Below are positions 1-8,958 of a stretch of DNA of 64,000 nucleotides, piece after piece. The notes under the pieces are model-generated. The model saw only the letters and a list, made by a program, of their open reading frames with translations. It searched no databases and was not told the origin of the DNA. The position numbers and the translations under genes were made by a program. Source of the DNA: Larkinella soli (GTDB taxonomy: Bacteria; Bacteroidota; Bacteroidia; Cytophagales; Spirosomataceae); NCBI RefSeq assembly GCF_003703975.1, contig NZ_QTJY01000024.1, forward strand, positions 19,162 through 83,161, given 5' to 3'. Position 1 is the first letter of the stretch; each line of letters begins with the position of its first letter.

Positions 1-1377
1 ACCGATTCCTTCATCGCGTATGCTGATCTATTGAAACTGGAGCGCCGGGCTGGCCGGCCTGACCTCCGGGGGTAGTTCATTCCGAAGACAGAGGGCACTC
101 CTTAACTCCACTTTCGGCCGCTGATCCGGCCGGTGGAACTTCAGCGCATTGGCCAGCAGGTTCTGGAACAGCTGACCGAGTTGAAGGGCGTCGCCCTGCA
201 CGACCGGAAGGGAAGGAACAACGACCTCGGCCCCCTGCCGGCTGATGGCCCAGTCCAGGGTGGTCAGCACTTCCTCCAGGACGGCGGTCAGCGAAACGGC
301 ACCGAAGTCCTGCGGACGCGTCGAGAGCCGCGAATACGTCAGCAGGTCGTTGATCAGACGGGACATCCGGGCTCCGGCATGGCTGATGCGATGAAGAAAA
401 TCGCGGCCGGTTTCCGATAACTGACCATCCAGCTGCTGGATCAGCAGGGAGGTGAAAGACTGAATTTTTCGCAGCGGCTCCTGTAGGTCATGACTGGCTA
501 CGTAGGCAAACTGCTTTAGATGGTCGTTGGAGCGGTTCAGTTCCCCGATCTTGTTTTCAAGTTGGAGCTGGAGCTGTCTTAACCGGGTAAAATCGGTGAA
601 GTGAATGACGACTTCTTCCCCCAGTTTGCTGGTACTCATTAAATTATACAGGTCCAGCCCGTCCTTGTCATAGTGGATTTCAAAGGTGAGCGGCTGCCCC
701 GTCCTGAAGGTTTCTACGGGATTGGTGAAGCTCTCCGTGTCGAAATACCCGGGAAATACCTCGCCCACCGTTTTCCCCTGCAACTGCTCCGGCGTTGCGT
801 TGGCATACGACGCATAGGCCTGGTTGGTCAGCTTAAAACGAAAGTCGATAATTTCGCCGTTTTCGAGGATCGGCTCCAGAACCTGGAGGGGCTCCCGGAA
901 GAGGTTGATGATGGATTGCAGATACCGGTTAGCCTGGGCGACTTCCACCAGCCGGACTTCGTTCGTGACGTCCACCACCGAGTGAATGATGTAGGAAAGC
1001 GACCCACTTCCGGATACAACCGGCTTGTTGATCGGTCGCCAGGTTCGCCATTCCGGTTCGCCGGTCTAAGCATTCGGCCACTCGTGGCGCTGATCGGCCA
1101 TCGGATGAGCCTCCCGGGTTTGAATCACCTGGGTCAGTGACTGAAGGAGCTGAGCGGCCACGGCATCGTTGCGCCCGTCGCTGAAAAACACCTCGAACAA
1201 CCCGTGTCCTATCAGTTGGGATCGCTGGAGGTTGGCGGCCGCCAGATAATCATCCGAGACGGCGGCTATGGTAAACCTGGGCGCATCCGGACAAAGCACC
1301 AGATGTTTGCCCGGCATCGCACTGATTAAGTGGGTGGAAAAAGCCGGAGCATCACTGTCCGCTGCTGGAGTACGCAT
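1..1377 (-). pseudogene. PAS-domain sensor histidine kinase interrupted by two in-frame TAG codons (3' end off window)
   Basis: One reading frame runs from ATG 1377 to the window edge but is cut by TAG at 1066-1068 and again at 28-30. Homology-like content continues in the same frame across both stops. A first PAS segment ends just before the first TAG, which is followed by a typical PAS tail (motif YIIHSVVDVT) and a second PAS domain. A HisKA domain (ASHDLQEPLRK) and the ATPase N-box (NLLANALKFH) follow. Directly after the second TAG comes RDEGIG, the nucleotide-binding G1 box. No frameshift is present, so decay by two point changes (for example CAG to TAG) is most likely. Translational readthrough is a less likely alternative. 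The protein would be a cytosolic or membrane-peripheral kinase; its partner is unknown. The gene is divergent from the sigma-54 regulator. Confidence 0.8.
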
Positions 1378-1575
1378 CACCGAAAACCTGCCAGATGAAA
1401 AGCATTATATGACAAAGTAATCGCATCCGGGCCTCATTGGCAAGGAAAGCATCCGGTGTTCCGAATAAAATCCGCAGGGGGCCGGGCACCGGGAGGGCGA
1501 TGCTATTTAACTCAATTTGCCGTATTTTACGGCACGGTCGCGAAAGCGGCTTTTTTAACCCAATTCCATCGCCCC

Positions 1576-2913
1576 TTGTCGGCCACGCTACTCCTTATCG
1601 ACGACGAATCCCGGCTGCGCGGCCTGCTGGCTCGCCTGCTGCAACTGGAAGGCTACACCGTGCTGGAAGCAGACACCGCCCACAACGGCCTGAACCTCCT
1701 CGAACGGGAAGAAATCCAGCTGGTAATCAGCGACGTCCGGCTGCCGGACCTGAACGGCATCGAACTCACCGCCCGCATCCGGGAAATCTCCCCCGCGACT
1801 GAAATCATCGTCCTGACCGCCTATGGCACCATCTCCGACGGGGTGAAGGCCATCAAAAACGGCGCCTTCGACTACATCACCAAGGGCGATGATAATGACC
1901 GGATCATTCCGCTGGTCAGCCGGGCGGTTGAGAAGGCCAACCTCCAGTTCCGCATCCGCCGGCTGGAACGGCAGATGAGCCGGCGCTACGGGTTCGACAG
2001 CATCCTCGGCGAATCGGCGGCCATCCGTCAGGCCGTCGATCTGGCCCGCCGGGTGGCACCCACCGATACCACCGTTCTACTTACCGGCGAAACCGGCACC
2101 GGCAAGGAGGTGTTTGCCCAGGCCATCCACCAGGCCAGTCCGCGCCGGACCGGCTCTTTCGTGGCCGTCAACTGCGGAGCGCTCAGCAAGGACATTCTGG
2201 AAAGCGAACTGTTCGGCCACCGGGCCGGCGCCTTCACCGGGGCCTCCCGTGACCAGAAGGGGCTGTTTGCCGAAGCAGACAAAGGGACAATCTTCCTGGA
2301 CGAAATCGGTGAACTGCCGCCCGACCTGCAGGCCAAACTGCTTCGGGTACTTGAAACGCACGAATTTCTGCGCGTCGGCGATACGAAACCGACCCGAACC
2401 GACGTGCGGGTGATTGCCGCCACCAACCGGAGCCTCGAACGCGAAGCTGAATCCGGGCAGTTCCGGCTCGACCTCTTTTACCGGCTTTCGGTGTTCACCG
2501 TCGAACTGCCGCCCCTCCGCAGCCGGCCTGAAGATATTCCGGCGCTGGCCGAACAGTTCGCCCGGCAGGTGGCCGCCAAAACCGGGTTACGGGAGGTACG
2601 GCTCGATCCCGAATTTCTGGAGAAGCTCCGCCGACACCCCTGGAAGGGCAACATCCGCGAGTTGAAAAACGTCATCGAGCGGGCCGTCATCCTGACCGAC
2701 GGGCCGGTGCTGACCTCCGGCCTGCTGCCTTCCGACCTGCAGACCGGAACGGCCACCGGCGATCCGTCCGCCCTCGACCTGGCGACCGTGGAGCGCCGGC
2801 ACATCGGGCAGGTACTCCAGCGGACCAACGGCAGCAAGCCGGAGGCCGCCCGGCTTCTCGGCATCGGCCTGACGACCCTCTACCGAAAAATTCAGGAATA
2901 CCGCCTGGAATAG
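1576..2913 (+). CDS. Sigma-54-dependent response regulator (NtrC family), probable activator of the kdp operon
   Basis: Receiver domain (about residues 4-117, phospho-acceptor Asp53 in VISDVRLPD), AAA+ domain with Walker A GETGTGKE, the sigma-54 contact loop GAFTGA, Walker B LDEIGELPP, and a C-terminal Fis-type helix-turn-helix ending in TLYRKIQEY. The open frame extends upstream to GTG 1456. TTG 1576 gives a 445-residue protein whose receiver begins at residue 4, which matches the family length, so I prefer it. It sits directly upstream of the kdp genes on the same strand and no OmpR-type KdpE is seen, so it probably links the downstream KdpD-like sensor and kinase to kdp transcription. The function of the domains is well established; the kdp target is inferred from position. 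Confidence 0.85.
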   Translation: MSATLLLIDDESRLRGLLARLLQLEGYTVLEADTAHNGLNLLEREEIQLVISDVRLPDLNGIELTARIREISPATEIIVLTAYGTISDGVKAIKNGAFDYITKGDDNDRIIPLVSRAVEKANLQFRIRRLERQMSRRYGFDSILGESAAIRQAVDLARRVAPTDTTVLLTGETGTGKEVFAQAIHQASPRRTGSFVAVNCGALSKDILESELFGHRAGAFTGASRDQKGLFAEADKGTIFLDEIGELPPDLQAKLLRVLETHEFLRVGDTKPTRTDVRVIAATNRSLEREAESGQFRLDLFYRLSVFTVELPPLRSRPEDIPALAEQFARQVAAKTGLREVRLDPEFLEKLRRHPWKGNIRELKNVIERAVILTDGPVLTSGLLPSDLQTGTATGDPSALDLATVERRHIGQVLQRTNGSKPEAARLLGIGLTTLYRKIQEYRLE

Positions 2914-2923
2914 GACCCTTCCG

Positions 2924-2962
2924 TTTTTCATTTTGGAAAAACGGCTTTCCATTCCGGAAAAA
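2924..2962 (+). promoter_or_regulatory. Tandem palindromes, candidate upstream activator sites for kdp
   Basis: Two 18-bp imperfect inverted repeats, each of the form YTTTYC-N4-6-GGAAAAA, lie at 2924-2941 and 2945-2962. Their starts are exactly 21 bp apart (two helical turns). This is the geometry expected for dimers of an NtrC-family activator bound about 110-150 bp upstream of a sigma-54 promoter. The first palindrome, extended to 2921-2944, could also serve as a weak terminator for the regulator gene, but no T-run follows. Confidence 0.5.
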
Positions 2963-3071
2963 TCGCCCCCTTCATTCCTGCTCTTCTTCCGAAAAGCTTT
3001 ACGGTTAATATATTGATTATCAGTGGTTTGTTATCAAATCTCTCTGCCCAGGCATTTTCAGGAATACTTTT

Positions 3072-3086
3072 TGGCATACGGTTTCC
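3072..3086 (+). promoter_or_regulatory. Sigma-54-like promoter element upstream of the kdp cluster
   Basis: TGGCATACGGTTTCC has the -24 half TGGCA and a TT at the correct spacing for the -12 half, but the -12 dinucleotide is CC rather than GC. A start near 3097 would leave a leader of about 14 nt before the first small gene. The location between the tandem palindromes and kdp supports it; the imperfect -12 box keeps confidence modest. Confidence 0.35.
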
Positions 3087-3110
3087 GACTGATCAAACAA
3101 AAAGAATTCT

Positions 3111-3194
3111 ATGGTAACTGCACTGCTCTGGGCTACGGCTCTCCTCTGTTTCGCACTTTTTTACAGGACCATTCACTGGGTTGAACGCATCTGA
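3111..3194 (+). CDS. 27-residue single-span membrane peptide preceding kdpF
   Basis: ATG 3111 opens a 27-codon frame: short N-terminus, one hydrophobic stretch (about residues 3-18, leucine, alanine and phenylalanine rich), then a basic/aromatic tail with YRTIHWVERI. It ends 9 nt before the kdpF start codon. Its size, single span and C-terminal charge resemble KdpF without being KdpF, which is the next gene. It would be cotranscribed with the ATPase and could be an extra small subunit or regulator. I do not recognise a named family. It is too short for routine gene callers, so the call rests on position and composition. Confidence 0.55.
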   Translation: MVTALLWATALLCFALFYRTIHWVERI

Positions 3195-3203
3195 CCCGAC
3201 GCC

Positions 3204-3284
3204 ATGCTGACACTCCTTCTCATCGTCTCTCTGCTGGTCTTTGCCTACATGCTGTATGTGCTGATCCGGCCCGAACGCTTTTAG
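3204..3284 (+). CDS. kdpF: KdpF, small subunit of the K+-transporting P-type ATPase
   Basis: A 26-residue frame starting at ATG 3204 encodes one transmembrane helix followed by the typical KdpF ending YVLIRPERF. In E. coli KdpF (29 residues) is a lipid-like stabiliser of the KdpFABC complex in the inner membrane. It lies 31 nt upstream of kdpA and 9 nt after the preceding membrane peptide, so all are probably on one transcript. Confidence 0.85.
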   Translation: MLTLLLIVSLLVFAYMLYVLIRPERF

Positions 3285-3315
3285 GCGGTTCCGCTCTGTC
3301 GGCCGCTCCCATGAA

Positions 3316-5043
3316 ATGAATACGACTATGACCAATGAACTTCTCGGAATCGCCCTGATTTACGGCCTGGCCGTGCTGTCGGCCTACCCGCTGGGGAAAC
3401 TGATTGCCGCCGTTTACGCCGGCCGGCCCAATGTGATGGATTGGATGGCACCGCTGGAAAGGCTTCTCTACCGGATCGGTGGAATCGATCCGCACCGCCG
3501 GATGAACTGGAAGGAACACCTTACCGCCCTGCTCACCCTGAGTGGAGTCTGGTTCGTTTACGGCTTCATCCTGCTGCAGACGCAGGGAAGCCTGCCGCTC
3601 AATCCCGACGGAAATCCCTCACAGACGCCCGATCTGGCTTTCAACACCGTCATCAGCTTTATCGTCAACTGCGACCTTCAGCACTATTCCGGCGAGTCGG
3701 GCCTGACCTACCTGACCCAGACCGCCGTGGTGATGTTCTTTCAGTTCGTCTCGGCGGCCGCCGGAATGGCCGCGCTGGCGGTGCTGTTCAACGCCCTTCA
3801 GACTCAGGCGACCGACCGGCCCAACAATTTTTACGTGTACTTCGTCCGCAGCATTACCCGCATCCTGCTGCCGCTGTCGCTGGTGCTGGCATTGATTCTG
3901 GCTTTCAACGGGGTACCCGCGAGCTTTGAAGGAAAAGATACCGTCGTTACGCTGGAGGGCGATACCGTTCAGGTGTCCCGCGGCCCGGCCGCCGGGATGA
4001 TCGCCATCAAGCAGCTGGGAACCAACGGGGGCGGCTGGTTTGGGGTCAACTCGGCCCATCCGCTCGAAAACCCCAATTTCGCGACCAATGTCGCAGAAAA
4101 CGTGTCCATTCTCCTCATCCCGATGGCGCTGGTGTTTGCACTGGGCTTCTATCTGAATCGAAAGAAGCTGGCCCTCAGCATCTTCCTGGTCATGACGGTG
4201 GGTTTCTTCGCGGTTCTGACACCCTCCCTGACGGCCGAACTGAAGGGTAACCCGGCAATCGCTTCGCTCGGCATCGGCCAGCCGCTGGGCAGCATGGAGG
4301 GCAAGGAAATCCGGTTCGGGGCGGCCGCTTCGGCCTTCTGGGGCATTTCGACGACGGCCACCTCCAACGGCTCGGTCAATGCCATGCACGATTCCATGAC
4401 ACCCCTGTCGGGGGCCATGCAGTTGCTCGACATGATGATCAACGCCTTCTACGGGGGTGTCGGGGTCGGTTTGCTGAACTACTTCATCTACCTGATCATT
4501 GCCGTGTTTATTTCAGGACTGATGGTGGGCCGTACGCCCGAATTCCTGGGCCGGAAGATCGAAGCCCGCGAGATGAAGATTGCTTCGCTGGTCGCCCTGC
4601 TGCATCCCCTGCTGATTCTGGCCGGAACCGCCCTGGCGAGCCATCTCCGTGTGAACGCTCCCCAGGCCGACTGGACCGTCCGGCCCGCCGGCTGGCTCAG
4701 CAATCCCGGTTTTCACGGCTTTTCGCAGATGCTGTATGAATTTACTTCCTCGGCGGCCAACAACGGCTCGGGTTTCGAGGGGCTGAGCGACAGCAACTTT
4801 TTCTGGAACTACACCACCGGGCTGGTGCTGATCCTGAGCCGGTATCTGCCCATCGTGGGGCCGATCGCCATTGCCGGGCTGCTGGCGGGGAAAAAATACG
4901 TACCCGAGAGCGCCGGAACGCTGCCCACCGACAACGCCACCTTCGGGCTGATGACCTTCGCCGTCATTTTCATCCTCGCGGCTCTATCCTTTTTCCCGGC
5001 GCTGGCGCTGGGGCCGCTTGCCGAATATTTCTCTCTTCCATAA
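3316..5043 (+). CDS. kdpA: KdpA, K+-binding and translocating subunit of the Kdp ATPase
   Basis: The 575-residue polytopic membrane protein matches KdpA (E. coli 557) over its length. It shows the conserved filter-region segments: [10 protein letters not shown] near residue 110, [14 protein letters not shown] near 235, [13 protein letters not shown] near 350 and NNGSGFEGL near 480. KdpA forms the high-affinity K+ channel-like subunit in the inner membrane. It works with KdpB, which supplies ATP hydrolysis. ATG 3316 and ATG 3328 are both possible starts. The next gene begins 37 nt downstream. Confidence 0.97.
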   Translation: MNTTMTNELLGIALIYGLAVLSAYPLGKLIAAVYAGRPNVMDWMAPLERLLYRIGGIDPHRRMNWKEHLTALLTLSGVWFVYGFILLQTQGSLPLNPDGNPSQTPDLAFNTVISFIVNCDLQHYSGESGLTYLTQTAVVMFFQFVSAAAGMAALAVLFNALQTQATDRPNNFYVYFVRSITRILLPLSLVLALILAFNGVPASFEGKDTVVTLEGDTVQVSRGPAAGMIAIKQLGTNGGGWFGVNSAHPLENPNFATNVAENVSILLIPMALVFALGFYLNRKKLALSIFLVMTVGFFAVLTPSLTAELKGNPAIASLGIGQPLGSMEGKEIRFGAAASAFWGISTTATSNGSVNAMHDSMTPLSGAMQLLDMMINAFYGGVGVGLLNYFIYLIIAVFISGLMVGRTPEFLGRKIEAREMKIASLVALLHPLLILAGTALASHLRVNAPQADWTVRPAGWLSNPGFHGFSQMLYEFTSSAANNGSGFEGLSDSNFFWNYTTGLVLILSRYLPIVGPIAIAGLLAGKKYVPESAGTLPTDNATFGLMTFAVIFILAALSFFPALALGPLAEYFSLP

Positions 5044-5080
5044 AACCGGCCGGCCCGCTGAAACCGGCCGCCTTTTCATC

Positions 5081-7183
5081 ATGACTCCATCAACTTCTTC
5101 TTCCGCCAAACGGGTCGCCCGCCCGCACCGGAGCAGCCTGTTCAAAGCCGCCCTCCGGGAATCGTTCCTGAAACTGAATCCCGCCCTACTGATCCGGAAC
5201 CCGGTCATGTTCACCGTCGAAATCGGCACGGCCGTCATGCTGCTCGTAACGGTTTATATTGCCCTTTCGGGCGAAACCGACCAGGGAACGCCGGGCTACA
5301 ACTTCGCCGTTACGGCCGTGCTGCTGCTGACCATCCTGTTTGCCAACTTCGCCGAGGCCATCGCCGAGGCCCGCGGCCGTGCCCAGGCCGAATCGCTCCG
5401 GAAAACCCGGCAGGAAACCCCCGCCAAAGTGCTGCCTGCCGACGGCGGATTTTCACCCGATCAGGTTCGGGTCACCTCCTCGGCGCAGCTGCGGAAAGAC
5501 GATCTGTTTCTCTGTGAAACCGGCGACATTATCCCGTCCGACGGAGAAATCATCGAAGGGCTGGCGACCATCGACGAATCGGCCATCACCGGCGAGTCTG
5601 CGCCGGTGATCCGGGAAGCCGGGGGCGACCGTTCCTCGGTGACGGGCGGCACCAAAGTCCTGTCGGACCGGATCATCGTGCGGGTGACGACCCGGCCGGG
5701 CGAATCCTTCCTCGATAAAATGATCGCGCTGGTGGAAGGAGCCTCCCGCCAGAAAACGCCCAATGAGGTGGCCCTGACCATCCTCCTGGCCGGTTTTACC
5801 CTCGTATTCATCATCGTCTGCATAACGCTTCAGCCCTTTGCGGTCTACGCCGGGACCCCGATTACCGTGGCGGCCCTGATCGCCCTGTTCGTCTGCCTGA
5901 TTCCGACCACCATCGGCGGGCTGCTGTCGGCCATCGGCATCGCGGGCATGGACCGGGCGCTCCGGGCCAACGTCATCGCCAAATCGGGCCGGGCCGTCGA
6001 AACCGCCGGGGATGTCGATACGCTCCTGCTCGATAAAACCGGCACGATCACCATAGGGAACCGGAAAGCGACCCGGTTTTATCCGGCTCCGGGAATTGCC
6101 CCGGTCGACCTGATCCGGTCCGCGGCCCTGAGTTCCCTGGCCGACGAAACGCCGGAGGGAAAGTCCATCGTCGAGCTGGCCGGGCCGGAAATGACCCGGG
6201 AGCTGAGTACGGCCGGAGCCACTCTGATCCGGTTTACGGCCGAAACCCGCTCCTCCGGCATCGACCTCCCCCTGAACGGCTCCGCCCGGCCGGCCGGCCG
6301 GCCCAACGGGCTCCGCATCCGGAAAGGGGCGGTCGATGCCATCCGGACGCTCGTCCGGCGGGCGAACCAGACGTTTCCCGAAGAAACCGACGCGCAGGCG
6401 AAAGCCATTGCCGCCAACGGCGGTACGCCCCTGATCGTGACCGAAAACGAGCAGGTGATGGGCGTCGTCGAACTTCAGGACATCATCAAGCCCGGCATCG
6501 CCGAACGTTTCGAGCGGCTTCGGAAAATGGGTGTCAAAACCGTCATGGTCACCGGCGACAACCCCCTGACCGCCCGCTTCATTGCCGCCAAAGCGGGGGT
6601 GGACGAATTCATCGCCGAGGCCAAACCGGAAGACAAAATGAACTACATTCGCCGGGAGCAGGCCGGCGGGAAGCTGGTGGCGATGATGGGCGACGGGACC
6701 AACGATGCCCCGGCGCTGGCCCAGGCCGACGTCGGCGTGGCGATGAACTCCGGAACGCAGGCGGCCCGGGAAGCCGGAAACATGGTGGACCTCGACAACG
6801 ATCCGACCAAACTCATCGAGGTAGTGGAAATCGGAAAGCAGCTGCTGATCACCCGGGGAACGCTGACCACCTTCAGCATCGCCAACGACGTCGCCAAATA
6901 CTTTGCCATCGTGCCCGCGCTTTTTGTGGCCTCCATCCCGGCCCTGCAACAGTTGAACCTGATGCGGCTGCACAGCCCGGAGTCGGCCATTCTGTCGGCG
7001 GTGATCTTCAACGCCCTGATCATTCCGATGCTGATTCCGCTGGCGCTCCGGGGGGTCGGCTACCAGCCCATCGGGGCCAGTGCGCTGCTCCGCCGGAACC
7101 TGTTCATCTACGGCCTCGGCGGGCTGGCGGCACCGTTCGTCGGCATCAAACTGATCGACCTGATCGTTGGTTTATTGATCTGA
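5081..7183 (+). CDS. kdpB: KdpB, ATP-hydrolysing P-type ATPase subunit
   Basis: A 700-residue P-type ATPase. It has the TGES actuator motif near residue 170, the phosphorylation motif DKTGT with Asp318, the hinge [16 protein letters not shown] near 540, and the KdpB-specific ending segment [17 protein letters not shown]. The frame is open from 5018 inside kdpA, but ATG 5081 gives the usual KdpB N-terminus and no long overlap. It phosphorylates transiently and drives K+ through KdpA. A short hairpin lies between this gene and kdpC. Confidence 0.97.
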   Translation: MTPSTSSSAKRVARPHRSSLFKAALRESFLKLNPALLIRNPVMFTVEIGTAVMLLVTVYIALSGETDQGTPGYNFAVTAVLLLTILFANFAEAIAEARGRAQAESLRKTRQETPAKVLPADGGFSPDQVRVTSSAQLRKDDLFLCETGDIIPSDGEIIEGLATIDESAITGESAPVIREAGGDRSSVTGGTKVLSDRIIVRVTTRPGESFLDKMIALVEGASRQKTPNEVALTILLAGFTLVFIIVCITLQPFAVYAGTPITVAALIALFVCLIPTTIGGLLSAIGIAGMDRALRANVIAKSGRAVETAGDVDTLLLDKTGTITIGNRKATRFYPAPGIAPVDLIRSAALSSLADETPEGKSIVELAGPEMTRELSTAGATLIRFTAETRSSGIDLPLNGSARPAGRPNGLRIRKGAVDAIRTLVRRANQTFPEETDAQAKAIAANGGTPLIVTENEQVMGVVELQDIIKPGIAERFERLRKMGVKTVMVTGDNPLTARFIAAKAGVDEFIAEAKPEDKMNYIRREQAGGKLVAMMGDGTNDAPALAQADVGVAMNSGTQAAREAGNMVDLDNDPTKLIEVVEIGKQLLITRGTLTTFSIANDVAKYFAIVPALFVASIPALQQLNLMRLHSPESAILSAVIFNALIIPMLIPLALRGVGYQPIGASALLRRNLFIYGLGGLAAPFVGIKLIDLIVGLLI

Positions 7184-7192
7184 TTCATCCGG

Positions 7193-7208
7193 GGCGGTTC
7201 AAACCGCC
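7193..7208 (+). other. Small intra-operon hairpin between kdpB and kdpC
   Basis: GGCGGTT-CA-AACCGCC is a perfect 7-bp stem with a 2-nt centre. There is no T-run after it, so it is unlikely to stop transcription. It could protect or mark a processing point between kdpB and kdpC mRNA. Confidence 0.3.
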
Positions 7209-7237
7209 GACTATTTCCCTTTAAATGGATTATCCCT

Positions 7238-7801
7238 ATGAAAACGCATATCGGGCCGGCCCTGCGACTGACGCTGGCCCTTCTCCTTCTTCTTTCGGCT
7301 GTTTATCCGCTCCTGGTGGGGGGCATTGCCCGGCTGGCACCGGGGGGCGGAAACGGGCGCACGGTTTCAATACTCGGAAAGACGGTCGGTTATGCCGACG
7401 TCGGGCAGTCCTTTACGCAGGATCGGTATTTCAACTCCCGCCCCTCGGCCGTGGGCTATAACCCGGCCGGGTCGGGCGGCTCGAACAAAGGCCCTTCCAA
7501 TCCGGATTACCGGAAGGAGGTGCAGGCCCGGATCGACACTTTTCTGAATCATAATCCCGGCGTTCACCAGGCCGAAATTCCCGCTGAACTGGTGACGGCT
7601 TCCGGGTCGGGGCTGGACCCGGACCTCTCGCCCGCTGCGGCCAGAATTCAGATTTCCCGCATCGCCCGGGTTCGTAACCTGCCGCCCGACCTCCTGAACC
7701 GGCTCGTGGACGAATGCACGGAAGGCCCCTGGCTGGGCCTGTTCGGGCCGGAGAAGGTAAACGTGTTGCGTCTCAATCTGGCGCTCGACCAGTTAAAGTA
7801 A
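7238..7801 (+). CDS. kdpC: KdpC, assembly subunit of the Kdp ATPase
   Basis: A 187-residue protein with one N-terminal transmembrane helix (about residues 8-30) and the KdpC periplasmic domain. Recognisable segments are GQSFTQDRYFNSRPSA, GGSNKGPSNPDY, and the C-terminal ISRIARVRNLP and GPEKVNVLRLNLAL. KdpC stabilises the KdpA-KdpB interface. ATG 7238 follows a 54-nt gap after kdpB. The porin gene starts 6 nt after its stop, suggesting coupled expression. Confidence 0.96.
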   Translation: MKTHIGPALRLTLALLLLLSAVYPLLVGGIARLAPGGGNGRTVSILGKTVGYADVGQSFTQDRYFNSRPSAVGYNPAGSGGSNKGPSNPDYRKEVQARIDTFLNHNPGVHQAEIPAELVTASGSGLDPDLSPAAARIQISRIARVRNLPPDLLNRLVDECTEGPWLGLFGPEKVNVLRLNLALDQLK

Positions 7802-7806
7802 AGCCG

Positions 7807-8940
7807 ATGATCAACCAAATAAGAATCGGATGGGCCGCTGCCGTTCTGGGATTTGCCGGTTTTTCGGCTCCGGCCCAGCCGGCGGATTCCACGGCGGCCG
7901 CAACCGGTCTGCGCCTGACGGGTTATGTGGAAGCCTATTATGCCCATGATTTCACGGCCCCCCGGACGGTCCGGGAGCGACCCGGTTTTCTGTACAATCA
8001 CCGCCGGAACCGGGAGGTAAACATCAATCTGGCCTTTCTGAAAGCCGCCTGGAGCGGGAACCGGACGCGGGCCGGTCTGGCCCTTCAGGTCGGAACCTAT
8101 CCGCAGTACAACTACGCTTCCGAGCAGGAACTGGTCCGGAACATCCTGGAAGCGAATGCCGGAGTGAAGCTGAGCCGGACGCGGAGCCTCTGGCTCGACG
8201 CCGGTATCTTTGGTTCGCACATCGGTTTTGAAAGCGCCGTCTCGAAGGATTGCTGGACGCTCACGCGAAGCCTGCTGGCCGAAAATTCACCGTATTACCT
8301 CGCCGGGCTGAAGCTGACCTACGAATCGGCCGACGGCCGCTGGACGCTGCTGGGGTCCCTTGTAAACGGCTGGCAGCGGGTCAGAATACCGGAGGGCTTT
8401 CGGGGTCCGGCCCTCAGCACGCAGGTTCAGTTCCGGCCGACAAAGGTCCTGACGCTGAACTGGAGCAGCTTTCTGGGTTCCGACCGGCCCGATTCGCTGA
8501 AGCAGGGGCGGTTTTTCAATAATTTCTATGCCGTGCTTCAGCCGGGTGGGCGGGTCGGGCTTCAGCTTGGTTTTGATATTGGGCGGGACCGGAAACCGGT
8601 GGTCCGGGCGGGTTCGGAGGTGCGCGTCGACGGGGGAGGGGTCTACGTCTGGTTTTCGCCCGTGGCGATTGTCCGGCTCCGGACCGGTGAGGGCGGCTAC
8701 CTGAACGGACGGGTGGAATATTACGACGACCGGCACGGGGTGATCGTCGGCAGGACCGGTACGCCCAACGGATTCCGGACCTTCGGTTACTCCCTGGGGT
8801 ACGATCATACCGTCCTGCCGAATGCGCTGCTGCGCGTGGAAGGGAAAATCTACGATAGCCGTGACCCGGTTTTTGAGGGCCGCCACGGCCTGAGCCGAAC
8901 CAGTACCGCCCTTACGACCAGCCTGGCCGTCAGCTTCTGA
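7807..8940 (+). CDS. Kdp-linked outer-membrane beta-barrel porin (OmpL-like, BBP2 type)
   Basis: A 377-residue protein with a hydrophobic signal-like N-terminus, a GYVEAYY strand right after it, and alternating beta strands to a C-terminal SLAVSF. Motifs FLYNHRRNREVNIN and DAGIFGSHIGFESA resemble putative beta-barrel porin-2 proteins. The frame is open upstream to 7714 inside kdpC, but ATG 7807 gives the signal peptide. Its place between kdpC and the KdpD-like sensor suggests it passes ions or small solutes across the outer membrane when Kdp is induced; this role is inferred. Confidence 0.75.
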   Translation: MINQIRIGWAAAVLGFAGFSAPAQPADSTAAATGLRLTGYVEAYYAHDFTAPRTVRERPGFLYNHRRNREVNINLAFLKAAWSGNRTRAGLALQVGTYPQYNYASEQELVRNILEANAGVKLSRTRSLWLDAGIFGSHIGFESAVSKDCWTLTRSLLAENSPYYLAGLKLTYESADGRWTLLGSLVNGWQRVRIPEGFRGPALSTQVQFRPTKVLTLNWSSFLGSDRPDSLKQGRFFNNFYAVLQPGGRVGLQLGFDIGRDRKPVVRAGSEVRVDGGGVYVWFSPVAIVRLRTGEGGYLNGRVEYYDDRHGVIVGRTGTPNGFRTFGYSLGYDHTVLPNALLRVEGKIYDSRDPVFEGRHGLSRTSTALTTSLAVSF

Positions 8941-8958
8941 CCGAAACCCAAACCTGCC

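Noticed and set aside
5453..6973. 506-residue open frame antisense to kdpB
   Set aside because: High-GC third-position shadow; kdpB is intact with full motifs, and the antisense product is rich in Gly, Arg, Asp and His with no domain.
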